In this document: piece by piece, positions 48,684 to 59,159 of the stretch
Layout of the letters: each line of letters starts with the position of its first letter
Numbering within the stretch: the stretch's first letter is position 1
DNA from: JAWLHU01 sp041690255
GTDB taxonomy: Bacteria; Bacillota; Sulfobacillia; Symbiobacteriales; Symbiobacteriaceae
DNA: 64,000 nt
Direction: 5' to 3'
Assembly (NCBI GenBank): GCA_041690255.1
Contig: JAWLHU010000005.1
Span: 62,001 to 126,000, forward strand
Notes under the pieces: generated by a model
Seen by the model: only the letters and a program-made list of their open reading frames with translations
Database searches by the model: none
Told to the model about the DNA's origin: nothing
Made by a program: the position numbers and the translations under genes

Positions 48684-49120
48684 TGAACCTTCGTCGCACC
48701 GTAATGGGCATGAACCTGCTATCCGTGATCGGTCTCGGGATCTCGGGGTACCTGACCTACATCTACACCTCCGGCGGCATTGCTGTTTGCGGTGAGAGCG
48801 GCGGCTGTGCGACGGTACAGAACAGCCCATATGCTTGGATTGTGGGCATTCCGATCCCTACCCTGGGAGCGGTGGCCTACCTGCTACTGATCGTGTTGGG
48901 TATTCTGGCCATGCGCGAAAGCGAGCGCCGGGAGACCTACCTCCTGGCGCTCTTTGGGGTCGCACTGGTCGGTCTCCTCTTCTCGGGCTACCTGACCTAC
49001 CTCGAGCTCTTTGTCATTGCCGCAATCTGCCGCTGGTGTGTCGCCTCGGCGGTCGTCCAGTTGATCATCTTCCTGCTCTCCCTGCTCGCCGTCAGGCAGG
49101 CTAGTCCGCAGCAAGCCTAG
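48683..49120 (+). CDS. VKOR-family disulfide reductase/oxidase
   Basis: 145 residues with four to five membrane helices. The vitamin-K-epoxide-reductase motifs are present: loop cysteines in A-V-C-G-E-S-G-G-C-A-T-V-Q (about residues 33-45) and the quinone-side C-R-W-C (about 115-118), plus G-I-P-I-P-T-L-G. In bacteria lacking DsbB, VKOR reoxidises a DsbA-like partner and passes electrons to quinone. Its GTG start shares a base with the stop of the selenoprotein, which makes that protein the likely partner. Its 3' end overlaps the convergent folD by 20 bases. Confidence 0.92.
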   Translation: MNLRRTVMGMNLLSVIGLGISGYLTYIYTSGGIAVCGESGGCATVQNSPYAWIVGIPIPTLGAVAYLLLIVLGILAMRESERRETYLLALFGVALVGLLFSGYLTYLELFVIAAICRWCVASAVVQLIIFLLSLLAVRQASPQQA

Positions 49121-49964
49121 CCAGGGCCGGGCTGCGCCGTTCGGCAGAGCTGAGCGTGTTCTCCAGGATCGTCAGCGTGGTCAGCGGCCCGATGCCTCCG
49201 GGCACGGGGGTGATCGCCCCGGCGACCCGGGAGACGGAGTCAAAGGCCACATCGCCCACGGTCTTGCCGCCGACAAGGTTGATGCCGACATCGACCACGA
49301 TGGCCTCTTCCTTGACCATATCGCCCGTGATCAAGCCCGGAACCCCGGCCGCCACCACCAGGATATCAGCCTGGCGGGTGTGTGCCGCCAGGTTCCGGGT
49401 CTCTTTATGGCAGACGGTCACCGTGGCATCCTCCCGGAGCATCATCAGGGCGAGGGGCTTACCCACCACCGGACTGTGCCCGACGATCACCACGTTGGCG
49501 CCCACCAGCGGAACCTGGTAGTACCGGAGCATCCGCATGACCGCCAGCGGCGTGGCCGGGGCCAGGGCGCCCGGATCCCCGGTCAGCAGCCCCCCGGTCC
49601 GCCCCGTGGAGCCGTCCACATCCTTGAAGGGATCGATGGCGTGCAGGATCGCCTCCTTGGCGATCTGCTCTGGCAGGGGCTGTTCGACCAGAATGCCGTC
49701 CACGTCGGCCCGGAGGCTGAGCCGGCGGAGCAGGGCGACGAGGCTCTCCTCGGTCGCATCCCAGAGGCGGTAAGACTCCACCGAAACGCCCAGCTCTCGG
49801 CCCAGCCGCTCCTTTCGAGTCAGGTAGAGGTCGGAAGCCTTGTCGTTCCCGGCCAGGACTGCGGCCAGGCGAGGGGTATGGCCCGCACTGATCATGGACG
49901 CGGCGCGCTGCCGGATCTCGGCTTGTAGGGCGGCGGCGGGGAGCTTGCCTTCCATCAGGAGCAT
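49101..49964 (-). CDS. folD: Bifunctional methylene-THF dehydrogenase / methenyl-THF cyclohydrolase
   Basis: 287 residues from ATG 49964, seven bases after AGGAGG. The catalytic Tyr/Lys lie in Y-L-T-R-K-E-R-L-G near 45. D-G-I-L-V-E-Q-P-L-P near 85-94, the NADP site V-I-V-G-H-S-P-V-V-G-K-P near 155-167, and P-V-P-G-G-I-G-P-L-T near 250 complete the FolD fold. It interconverts 5,10-methylene- and 10-formyl-THF for purine and Met synthesis. A ZTP riboswitch and terminator lie in its leader. An upstream frame to 50411 is an artefact of reading through the riboswitch. Confidence 0.96.
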   Translation of the reverse strand: MLLMEGKLPAAALQAEIRQRAASMISAGHTPRLAAVLAGNDKASDLYLTRKERLGRELGVSVESYRLWDATEESLVALLRRLSLRADVDGILVEQPLPEQIAKEAILHAIDPFKDVDGSTGRTGGLLTGDPGALAPATPLAVMRMLRYYQVPLVGANVVIVGHSPVVGKPLALMMLREDATVTVCHKETRNLAAHTRQADILVVAAGVPGLITGDMVKEEAIVVDVGINLVGGKTVGDVAFDSVSRVAGAITPVPGGIGPLTTLTILENTLSSAERRSPALARLAAD

Positions 49965-49988
49965 GGATCGTCCTCCTCCAAAAATAAA

Positions 49989-50087
49989 GAGACACCTCCT
50001 CCAGAGAGATGTCTCGGCCCAGGCGTGCGGCACGTATTCCTCGGATGCTCCCCGGTGGTCACCCACCTTGACGCCAGTCACATCCGA
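49989..50087 (-). promoter_or_regulatory. ZTP (pfl) riboswitch with expression-platform terminator, upstream of folD
   Basis: On the minus strand the leader reads GGATGTGACTGGCG, then GGTGGGTGACCACCGGGGAGC, a gap, and the second conserved block CCGCACGCCTGGGC (50017-50030), the hallmark sequences of the pfl/ZTP aptamer. It is followed directly by a terminator, GAGACA (50010-50015) pairing with TGTCTC (49989-49994) ending in TTTATTTTT. ZTP binding should let the ribosome-site region be transcribed, raising folD when 10-formyl-THF is short. Confidence 0.85.
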
Positions 50088-50202
50088 AGCGTTGCTTATC
50101 TGCTCGACAAGGCGATTCTGCCACAGCCATGAAGGCTCGTCAAGCAACTCTTGGGAATGGTTCTCATTCCTCGCTGCATAGACTCCGGGGGAGGCGGGTG
50201 CT

Positions 50203-50910
50203 GTGCGCAGGAGGATGCTCTTGGGCCTGGTAGTTCTCATGCTCGCCGGCACACTGGGCGCCGGACCGCAGCGACGCGCTGAACGGGAGGTGAGCGCACC
50301 GGCCGTACGCTGTCCCGTGGAGCAGGCGGTGCTGCTTGATCCGGGCCATGGCGGGATCGATGGCGGCACCAATCGCGACGGCATACTGGAGAAGGAGATC
50401 GTGCTGGACATCGCCCTCCGGACCGAGGCCTATCTGAAGCGGCAGAAGATCCCGGTCCTGATGACCCGCGCGGCGGATGTCGACCTGGGCGGCCCCAATG
50501 ACAACCAACGACTCCGGCGGGATATCAACTACCGGGTCCGACTGGCCAATCAGTGCCGAGCCGTTTTTCTCCTCTCCATTCACGTCAACAGCGCTTCGAG
50601 CCCGCGAGAGCGGGGGATGATGCTCTTCTACCAGGCCTCGCCGGCGGGGCGGGATGCCGCCTTCCTGCTGGACGATATCCTGCGCCGATGGCCCCTTCAC
50701 GAGCGGCGGGAGCGGCCGCACCCGCGCAGCGATTTCGCCGTGCTCCGGTGGACAAGGGCACCGGCGGTGCTGGTCGAGGTGGGCTTCCTGACCGATCCAA
50801 CCGACAGGCAACGATTGCAGGATTCTGCTTACCGGGAACAGGTCGCCCAGGCCCTGGCAGCCGGGTCTGCCGCCCTCTACCAGCAATGGATCAAAGAAGG
50901 AAGCCGGTGA
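50203..50910 (+). CDS. cwlD: N-acetylmuramoyl-L-alanine amidase, CwlD-like
   Basis: 235 residues: a signal anchor (about 4-20), then an Amidase_3 domain. The zinc ligands are in L-L-D-P-G-H-G-G-I-D-G-G (His about 49) and E-K-E-I (Glu about 64). A third His is in L-S-I-H-V-N-S-A (about 127), with the catalytic Glu in V-L-V-E-V-G-F-L-T-D near 190. CwlD cleaves the stem peptide from MurNAc during spore cortex delta-lactam formation. The size and short architecture match CwlD rather than larger autolysins, and YtxC follows. Confidence 0.88.
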   Translation: MRRRMLLGLVVLMLAGTLGAGPQRRAEREVSAPAVRCPVEQAVLLDPGHGGIDGGTNRDGILEKEIVLDIALRTEAYLKRQKIPVLMTRAADVDLGGPNDNQRLRRDINYRVRLANQCRAVFLLSIHVNSASSPRERGMMLFYQASPAGRDAAFLLDDILRRWPLHERRERPHPRSDFAVLRWTRAPAVLVEVGFLTDPTDRQRLQDSAYREQVAQALAAGSAALYQQWIKEGSR

Positions 50911-51051
50911 TCACCGCCGCCGTATAACGATTTTGCAGGCGGTCATATACTAGTACAGCAGATACCCTCGGCTTCGAGACGCGAAGAGACGCGATTGACG
51001 CGGGCAAACGCGATCCGGGGCCGATTTCCTGCAAAGAGGGGTGAAACGGCC

Positions 51052-51969
51052 GTGCACGCGATCGCGATAGGGACTGCGGCAGGGATCGACGAGATTCGCC
51101 AGCGTCTGGACGACGAATTCCGGTTTCTTCAGGATGAAGGCGTCAAGATTCGCATCGGCCAGTCACACCGGGGGCGCTTCGCCTTTCTCGACTGCAGCGT
51201 GGATGGTGAGTCCAGCGGCCCGTCTCATATGGAAACCCTGGTGCGCCACTATGTCGCGAGTGCCCTGTCCGACGTCATCGTCGAGAAGTGGGAGAGCGAC
51301 CTGATCCGCAAGATCATTCGGGGGACCTACTCCTATTTCACGCAGGATGAGCAGGAGCAGATCGCCGTCTACACCGGGCGGAGCCTAAGCGGCCACGGCA
51401 GCGACTCCTGGCAATGGCACAAAGTGAACCGCAAGAGCCAGATCCTGCACAAGCTGCGGGATTACTTTGACAGCGCCGATGAACTGGTGCTGGAGGGCTT
51501 TGTCACCTTCCGCCTGCGGGAGTACCTCGACGAGCTGGAAGATGCCGTCGATCGCGCGGTGGATGAGTTCCTCATGGAGCGGGAGTACCGGGAATTTATC
51601 CGGCTTCTCAAGTACTTCGTGGACGTCCAGGAGCCGCGAATCGACCATGTGCATGTCCTGCTCCGGCACGGCGGCTCCTTCAAGCTCGTCGATGATGACG
51701 GCGGGGCGATTCGAAGCGAGTCGCTGGAGGAGTTTGTGGTCGAGATGGTGGACAGTGAGGTTAACTACGAGGATCTGCTGATCTCGGCGTTGATCACCCT
51801 GGCGCCGCGGTCGCTCACGGTCCACTGCCAGACAAGCAGCGAGCGCGACGAGTCGCTGGAGACGATCATGGGTGTTTTTGGCGATCGGGTGCGGCTCTGC
51901 GAGGAGTGTTCCTTCTGCGCGACCCATGCACAGCCGGGAGACTCCTCCTCCGCCACGCTGCGCCATTAG
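51052..51969 (+). CDS. ytxC: Sporulation protein YtxC
   Basis: 305 residues from GTG 51052, with AGAGGGGTG upstream. It is helical and acidic, with F-V-T-F-R-L-R-E-Y-L-D-E-L (about 155-167), A-V-D-E-F-L-M-E-R-E-Y-R-E-F near 175, and a near-C-terminal C-E-E-C-S-F-C motif. The first features are the signature of the YtxC family (putative sporulation protein YtxC). Its function is unknown. It lies close to cwlD, in keeping with expression in sporulation. Confidence 0.85.
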   Translation: MHAIAIGTAAGIDEIRQRLDDEFRFLQDEGVKIRIGQSHRGRFAFLDCSVDGESSGPSHMETLVRHYVASALSDVIVEKWESDLIRKIIRGTYSYFTQDEQEQIAVYTGRSLSGHGSDSWQWHKVNRKSQILHKLRDYFDSADELVLEGFVTFRLREYLDELEDAVDRAVDEFLMEREYREFIRLLKYFVDVQEPRIDHVHVLLRHGGSFKLVDDDGGAIRSESLEEFVVEMVDSEVNYEDLLISALITLAPRSLTVHCQTSSERDESLETIMGVFGDRVRLCEECSFCATHAQPGDSSSATLRH

Positions 51970-51976
51970 CGCCTTG

Positions 51977-52008
51977 ACAGAGGGGGAGGGCAGGTGCCCT
52001 CCCCCTGT
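51977..52008 (+). terminator. Terminator after ytxC
   Basis: ACAG-A-GGGGGAGGGCA pairs with TGCCCTCCCCCTGT; ACATTG follows. Confidence 0.7.
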
Positions 52009-52134
52009 ACATTGTGCTACCTGGCATAATTCCTGGTAGGGTTCGCGTACGATTCCCTGTGGAACGGGGAGGAATTTTTCGGGTCCCTGGCTAACTAGCA
52101 TAAGGTTACCCTGACATCACGAAAGGAGCCGGAA

Positions 52135-54156
<2,022 letters not shown>

Positions 54157-54173
54157 GCAACGAGTAACGACAC

Positions 54174-54210
54174 GGGAACCATCCACCGCGGATGGTTCCC
54201 GTTCTTTTTT
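54174..54210 (+). terminator. Terminator after hppA
   Basis: GGGAACCATCC-ACCGC-GGATGGTTCCC then GTTCTTTTTT. Confidence 0.92.
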
Positions 54211-54317
54211 GGGCTCGCCATCTGGTTGCGGACTGGGTATGATAGCAGCAGAGAGGTTACTGTCGCAGGGGTTTTCGCCTCGCATGGCGAAACTTCCCAT
54301 GTAGGGGGAGAGAGAGC

Positions 54318-54923
54318 ATGTCTGTGCTGAGCGCTGCTGTAAGGGAGCAGGTTGGACAACGGTTGTCGCAGATGATGGGACCGGTCGTGCTCCGGGTACC
54401 GGCTGCCAGCGGCGAGATTGCTGAACTGGCGGCGGAGTTGACCGGTACGGTGGAAAGCGAGGAGGAGGCCCTGCTGACCGTAGAGCCCTGGGAGGGGGAG
54501 AGTCTCACCCTGCTCGATGGTTGGGGGCGTGAAACGGGCATCCACTTCCGGGATATCCCGGTTGGCCAGGAGTTGACGGCGCTGGTAGATGCCATTCTCG
54601 CCGTCTCCAAGGGGACTGCGGTGCTGAGTCCGCTCGGCCGGAGCCAGGCTCAGTCGCTGCCGGCGGGCAGTGAGGTATGGATCTTCGTCACCCCATCTTG
54701 CCCCAGGTGCTCGGCCATGGTCAGGCTGGCGAACGAGATCGCCCTGGAGAGCCGGGGTAGTCTCCGTGCGGTGACCATCGATCTGACGCATCATCCGGAG
54801 ATGGTCGGGCGGTTTAACGTCCTGACGGCGCCCTACTTCGTCGTGGGAGGGAAGACCGGCTTCCCGGGTCCCCTGCCGGAACTGATCTTGCTCCAGCGCA
54901 TAGCCGATGTTGCCGCGGTATAG
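54318..54923 (+). CDS. Two-domain thioredoxin-fold protein (PDO/AhpF-N-like)
   Basis: 201 residues. A first thioredoxin-like half (about 1-105) lacks Cys. The second half has F-V-T-P-S-C-P-R-C-S-A-M-V near 127-139 (C-P-R-C) and the cis-Pro segment V-L-T-A-P-Y-F-V. Two tandem folds with one active site resemble the protein disulfide oxidoreductase/AhpF N-terminal architecture. It may reduce cytoplasmic partners such as peroxiredoxins. GGGGGAG upstream of ATG. Monocistronic, 60 bases before the thioesterase. Confidence 0.78.
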   Translation: MSVLSAAVREQVGQRLSQMMGPVVLRVPAASGEIAELAAELTGTVESEEEALLTVEPWEGESLTLLDGWGRETGIHFRDIPVGQELTALVDAILAVSKGTAVLSPLGRSQAQSLPAGSEVWIFVTPSCPRCSAMVRLANEIALESRGSLRAVTIDLTHHPEMVGRFNVLTAPYFVVGGKTGFPGPLPELILLQRIADVAAV

Positions 54924-54982
54924 ATCAGAACGCATTGTTGTAGAATGGGAGTCTGGATCTCCTGCCGAAAGGAGCCTGTATC

Positions 54983-55438
54983 ATGAGCGATGATTTCGTC
55001 TCGGAACGTGACCATTTACAAGGACTGCACTGGCAGTGCTTTGGCTGCGGACAGGAGAACCGCCTCGGCCTTCGCCTCAACGTCCGCCTGATCGGGGACA
55101 AGACCGAGTGCACCTTTACGCCGATTCCCGAGTTCCAGGGCCCGCCCGGCGTCACCCACTCGGGCGTCGTCTCCACCGTGCTCGACGAGGTCATGAGCCA
55201 GTTGATCTACGCCCAGTTGAACCTGGCGGTCACCCGCAAGGTGGAGGTGACCTATCGCCGGCCGCTGCGCATTGGCCAGACCTATTACTTCTCGGCCTAT
55301 ATCGTCAAGCAGAACTCCCGGATTATTGCTGCCCGGGCCGAGGCGCGCGACGCTGACGGCAACCAGGTGGCCCGTGCCCGGGGAATCTTCGCCCCGCTGG
55401 ATGAGGAGCGGGTGGCCAAGTTCCTCGACAAGGAGTAG
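54983..55438 (+). CDS. Hotdog-fold thioesterase (PaaI/YigI-type)
   Basis: 151 residues. The hotdog core shows Q-C-F-G-C-G-Q-E-N-R-L-G-L (a Cys-rich N-terminal zinc-like motif), G-P-P-G-V-T-H-S-G-V-V-S-T-V-L-D-E (catalytic region about 52-68), and V-E-V-T-Y-R-R-P-L. Acyl-CoA thioesterases of this group share it. The substrate is unknown. AAAGGAG precedes the ATG. The promoter of the thrS unit begins ten bases after its stop. Confidence 0.85.
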   Translation: MSDDFVSERDHLQGLHWQCFGCGQENRLGLRLNVRLIGDKTECTFTPIPEFQGPPGVTHSGVVSTVLDEVMSQLIYAQLNLAVTRKVEVTYRRPLRIGQTYYFSAYIVKQNSRIIAARAEARDADGNQVARARGIFAPLDEERVAKFLDKE

Positions 55439-55447
55439 ATGAAGCCC

Positions 55448-55476
55448 TTGACACACCCCGTCTCGAGTGATAACAT
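55448..55476 (+). promoter_or_regulatory. Promoter of the thrS T-box transcript
   Basis: TTGACA (55448-55453) and TAACAT (55471-55476), spacer 17. Confidence 0.8.
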
Positions 55477-55483
55477 TATGCAC

Positions 55484-55746
55484 AAATCCGAACAGCAATG
55501 ATCGGGACAAGACCACGTACCACCCCCTCAGAGAGGGAGCGCCACCGGCTGAAAGCGCTCTCGGGCCCTGGACGCGGGAAACCACCCGGTAGCTGTCTGC
55601 CGAAGTCGGCCCGGCCGGATAAGGTGGAAGGGTGCGCCCTTTGCAGCGCGATCGAGACCCGGGAGGTGGCGAGCAATCGCCGGCCCGGGAACGAGGGTGG
55701 AACCACGGGAGCACTGCCTCTCGTCCCTTACGGGACGGGGGGCATT
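55484..55746 (+). promoter_or_regulatory. T-box leader (tRNA-Thr) with terminator, upstream of thrS
   Basis: The T-box core AGGGTGGAACCACGG is at 55694-55708. Its TGGA bulge would pair with an NCCA end with U73, the discriminator usual for tRNA-Thr. The specifier is probably ACC (Thr) at 55581-55583, in the context GAA-ACC-ACC. A terminator GCCTCTCGTCCC / GGGACGGGGGGC with ATTTTG lies at 55716-55746. Uncharged tRNA-Thr should allow read-through into thrS. Confidence 0.9.
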
Positions 55747-55790
55747 TTGTATTTCGTCAACCAGATGTCAGATGAAAGGGGCCCTATATC

Positions 55791-57746
55791 ATGTCCGAGA
55801 TCGTGCGCGTGACCCTGCCAGATGGCTCCGTGCGGGAGTATGCCAAGGGGATCACCATTGCCGAGGCCGTCGCCCAGATCGGGCGGGGGCTCGCCAAGGC
55901 CGCACTCGCTGCGAAGCTGAATGGCGAGGTGGTCGATCTCTCTGCCAGGCTGAACGAGGACTGCGCCTTGCAGGTTCTGACCTTCAAGGATGAGGAGGGG
56001 CGGGAGGTCTTCCGGCATACCTCTACCCACATCATGGCGCAGGCGGTGAAGCGCCTCTTCCCGGAGGCGAAGCTGACCGTGGGTCCGCCTCTGGAGCACA
56101 CCTACTACTACGACATTGACATGCCCCGGTCGCTTACCGTGGATGACCTCCCCGCCATCGAGGCGGAGATGCAGAAGATCGTGGAGGCTGACTACCCCAT
56201 GGTCCGCTCGGAGGTCGAGCGAGAGGAGGCGAAGCGGTTCTTCGCTGAGAAGAACGAGGACTGGAAGATCCTGCTCGTCGACAAGGTCCCCGAGGGTGAA
56301 GCGATCTCCATGTACACCCAGGGCGAGTTCACCGACCTTTGCGCGGGGCCGCATGTGCCATCGACCGGGCGGATCAAGGCGTTCAAGCTCCTTTCCGTCG
56401 CCGGCGCCTACTGGGAGGGGAACCAGGAGAACAAGCAGCTCCAGCGGATCTATGGCACCTCCTTCGAGTCGAAGCAGGACCTGGAGCACTACCTCTTCCA
56501 GATCGAGGAGGCCAAGCGGCGTGACCACCGGAAGATCGGTCCCGAACTGGGACTCTTCCGCTTCGAGGACCTGGCCCCGGGCTTTGCCTTCTGGCTAGAC
56601 AAGGGGTACAAGGTCTACCGGAGCCTGGAGAACTGGAGCCGGGAGCTGCAGGGCGCCCAGGGCTACCAGGAGGTCCGGACCCCGTGGATCTTCTCCTCCA
56701 AGCTGTTCGAGACCTCGGGCCACTGGTATCACTACCGGGAGAACATGTTCGAGATCCAGTCCGAGGACCAGGATTTCGCCACCAAGCCGATGAACTGCCC
56801 CGGTCACTGCGTGGTCTACCGGAGCGAGCTCCGCTCCTACCGCGACCTGCCGATCAAGATGGCCGAGTACGGCCCGCTCGCCCGCTATGAGGCCTCCGGC
56901 ACCCTGCACGGCCTGTTGCGGGTGCGGGGCTTCCACCAGGATGATGCCCATCTCTTCTGCCGGGAGGATCAGATCGAGGAGCAGATCAGCGACGTGATTT
57001 CGCTGGTTGACGCCATCTACACCGCCCTGGGGCTCTCGTATGAGATCAAGCTCTCCACCCGGCCCGATGACTTCATGGGTGAGATCGAGCTCTGGAACCA
57101 GGCCGAGGGGAGCCTGGCCCGGGCGCTGGAGTCCATGGGCCGCACCTACAAGCTGAACCCTGGCGACGGCGCCTTCTACGGCCCGAAGCTGGACTTCGAC
57201 GTCACCGACGCCCTTGGCCGCAAGTGGCAGACCGCCACCGTCCAGCTCGACTTCCAGCTCCCGATCAAGTTCGATCTGACTTACGTGGGCGAGGATGGCA
57301 AGGAGCACCGGCCGGTGATGATCCACCGGGCGATCATGGGCACCTTGGAGCGCTTCATTGGCATTCTCACCGAGCACTACGCCGGCACCTTCCCGGCCTG
57401 GATGGCCCCCGTGCAGGCCCGGGTGCTGGCGATCACCGACCGGCACCACGAGTATGCCGCCAAGGTGGTTGATCAGCTGAAGGCAGCGGGCCTGCGGGTG
57501 GAGCAGGATCTGCGCAACGAGAAGATCGGCTACAAGATCCGCGAGGCGGAGATGCAGAAGGTGCCGTTCATTCTCGTCGTCGGCGACAAGGAGGCCGAGG
57601 CCGGCGCCGTGGCGGTTCGCCGCCGTGGGCAGAAGGACCTGGGCGCCATGCCCATGGCCCAGTTCCTGGAACTCGCACAGGGCGAGATCGCTCGCAAGGA
57701 GCTGGACGAGGCGGCCCGTAGGGCGGCTTCCGGCAAGAAGGAGTAG
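55791..57746 (+). CDS. thrS: Threonyl-tRNA synthetase
   Basis: 651 residues. The TGS domain covers about 1-62. The editing domain has H-T-S-T-H-I-M-A-Q-A-V-K near 75 and the zinc motif L-C-A-G-P-H-V near 183. The class II core has P-M-N-C-P-G-H, R-V-R-G-F-H-Q-D-D-A-H and H-R-A-I-M-G-T-L-E-R. The C-terminal anticodon domain begins near 545. It charges tRNA-Thr and hydrolyses Ser-tRNA-Thr. Its expression is controlled by the T-box leader. It is followed by a hairpin and an 11-bp minisatellite, then thrC. Confidence 0.98.
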   Translation: MSEIVRVTLPDGSVREYAKGITIAEAVAQIGRGLAKAALAAKLNGEVVDLSARLNEDCALQVLTFKDEEGREVFRHTSTHIMAQAVKRLFPEAKLTVGPPLEHTYYYDIDMPRSLTVDDLPAIEAEMQKIVEADYPMVRSEVEREEAKRFFAEKNEDWKILLVDKVPEGEAISMYTQGEFTDLCAGPHVPSTGRIKAFKLLSVAGAYWEGNQENKQLQRIYGTSFESKQDLEHYLFQIEEAKRRDHRKIGPELGLFRFEDLAPGFAFWLDKGYKVYRSLENWSRELQGAQGYQEVRTPWIFSSKLFETSGHWYHYRENMFEIQSEDQDFATKPMNCPGHCVVYRSELRSYRDLPIKMAEYGPLARYEASGTLHGLLRVRGFHQDDAHLFCREDQIEEQISDVISLVDAIYTALGLSYEIKLSTRPDDFMGEIELWNQAEGSLARALESMGRTYKLNPGDGAFYGPKLDFDVTDALGRKWQTATVQLDFQLPIKFDLTYVGEDGKEHRPVMIHRAIMGTLERFIGILTEHYAGTFPAWMAPVQARVLAITDRHHEYAAKVVDQLKAAGLRVEQDLRNEKIGYKIREAEMQKVPFILVVGDKEAEAGAVAVRRRGQKDLGAMPMAQFLELAQGEIARKELDEAARRAASGKKE

Positions 57747-57756
57747 GCGCTGTGAG

Positions 57757-57787
57757 CGGCCGGGTTGGTGCTCCCATCAACCCGGCC
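57757..57787 (+). terminator. Hairpin after thrS
   Basis: GGCCGGGTTG (57758-57767) and CAACCCGGCC (57778-57787) are perfect complements, but CTCTGC rather than a T-run follows, so termination may be partial and thrC could be reached from thrS. Confidence 0.6.
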
Positions 57788-57798
57788 CTCTGCTACCC

Positions 57799-57952
57799 AC
57801 CCGCACCCCACCCGCTCTCCACCCGCTCCCCACCCGCTCTCCACCCGCTCTCCACCCGCTCTCCACCCGCTATCCACCGGCTCTCCACCGGCTCTCCACC
57901 GGCTCTCCACCGGCTCTCCACCGGCTCTCCACCCGCTCCTCACCGGCGCTGC
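57799..57952. repeat. 11-bp minisatellite (ACCSGCTCTCC) between thrS and thrC
   Basis: About 14 head-to-tail units of 11 bases begin at 57799 and recur at 57810, 57821, 57832 and so on to 57942. Early units read ACCCGCTCTCC and later ones ACCGGCTCTCC, with a few variants (CACCCC, CTATCC). Eleven is not a multiple of three, so no coding role. The plus strand is almost pure C/T, the minus strand G/A-rich. The array ends about 15 bases before the thrC ribosome site. Confidence 0.93.
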
Positions 57953-57980
57953 CCCCGCAACTCATTTGGAGGTGTAAGCT

Positions 57981-59147
57981 ATGGCCCACTGGCAAGGTGT
58001 CATCCGAAATTATCACCGTTTCCTTCCCGTGACCCAGGAGACCCCGGTTGTGACGCTGCTGGAGGGCAACACACCGCTGATCCCGGCCCCCCGCCTGGGC
58101 GAGAAGCTCGGGCTCGACCTCTACCTCAAGTTCGAGGGCCTCAATCCGACCGGCTCCTTCAAGGACCGGGGCATGACCATGGCCATGTCGAAGGCGGTGG
58201 AGGCGGGGGCCAAGGCGGTAATCTGCGCCTCCACGGGCAATACCAGCGCCGCAGCGGCCGCCTACGCCGCCCGGGCCGGGCTTCCCTGCTATGTCGTCAT
58301 CCCCGATGGGGCCGTGGCCATGGGGAAGCTCGCCCAGGCCCTGATGTACGGGGCGAGGACGATCCAGATCGAGGGCAACTTTGACGACGGCCTGCGCCTG
58401 GTCCGCCACCTTTCGGAGGAGCACCCGGAGATCGCCCTGGTCAATTCGGTCAACCCGTACCGACTCCAGGGGCAGAAGACCGCCGCCTTCGAGGTGGTGG
58501 ATGCCCTGGGCTGCTACCCAGACTTCCTGGCGATCCCGGTCGGCAACGCCGGCAATATCACCGCCTACTGGATGGGCTTCAAGGAGTATGTGGCGGCTGG
58601 CGTCGGCGTGGTCGAGACCTGCGGCTGTGGCGGAGCCGGACCCTATCTGCCCCGCATGCTCGGGATCCAGGCCGCCGGGGCTGCCCCGCTCGTGAACGGC
58701 GGCGAGGTGGACGACCCCAAGACCGTCGGCACGGCGATCAAGATCGGCCGGCCGGCGACCCGCCAGGGGGCGATCAACGCCGTCAGGGAGTCCGAGGGTG
58801 GCTTCTGGGCCATCACCGACGACGAGATGCTTGCTGCTTACCGGTTGCTGGCCGCCACGGAAGGGGTCTTCGCAGAGCCTGCCTCCTGCGCCTCGATCGC
58901 GGGGCTCCTGAAGATCAGTCAGTCCGGCTACTTTGAAGGGCAGGCGAGCGGCTGGATCGATGGGGCGCCGGCCCCCTCCCCGGTCCACCGGGCCTTCACC
59001 GGGCGGGGCTACCGGCCCAAGGTGGTGGCGGTCCTGACCGGGCACGGGCTGAAGGACCCGGACACGGCGATCAAGGTCTCCGAGGCGCCGGTCAAACTCC
59101 CTGCGGACTACAGCCGCCTGGAGCGACTGATCCTGGACCAGCAGTAG
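57981..59147 (+). CDS. thrC: Threonine synthase
   Basis: 388 residues, the short bacterial type. The PLP lysine is in P-T-G-S-F-K-D-R-G-M near 55-64. Other landmarks are C-A-S-T-G-N-T-S-A-A near 80 and P-V-G-N-A-G-N near 189. It converts O-phosphohomoserine to threonine. The ATG at 57981 follows GGAGGTG. The minisatellite lies directly upstream, and thrB follows after nine bases, making a thrC-thrB pair downstream of thrS. Confidence 0.97.
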   Translation: MAHWQGVIRNYHRFLPVTQETPVVTLLEGNTPLIPAPRLGEKLGLDLYLKFEGLNPTGSFKDRGMTMAMSKAVEAGAKAVICASTGNTSAAAAAYAARAGLPCYVVIPDGAVAMGKLAQALMYGARTIQIEGNFDDGLRLVRHLSEEHPEIALVNSVNPYRLQGQKTAAFEVVDALGCYPDFLAIPVGNAGNITAYWMGFKEYVAAGVGVVETCGCGGAGPYLPRMLGIQAAGAAPLVNGGEVDDPKTVGTAIKIGRPATRQGAINAVRESEGGFWAITDDEMLAAYRLLAATEGVFAEPASCASIAGLLKISQSGYFEGQASGWIDGAPAPSPVHRAFTGRGYRPKVVAVLTGHGLKDPDTAIKVSEAPVKLPADYSRLERLILDQQ

Positions 59148-59159
59148 GGAGGCCGGGTG

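Noticed and set aside
49101..50411. A longer folD reading frame from 50411
   Set aside because: The first 150 codons run through the ZTP aptamer and the cwlD start region; ATG 49964 with AGGAGG gives the standard length.
57799..57952. CRISPR or a coding Pro/Ser/Leu repeat
   Set aside because: Units are 11 bp with no spacers and shift the frame, so neither applies.
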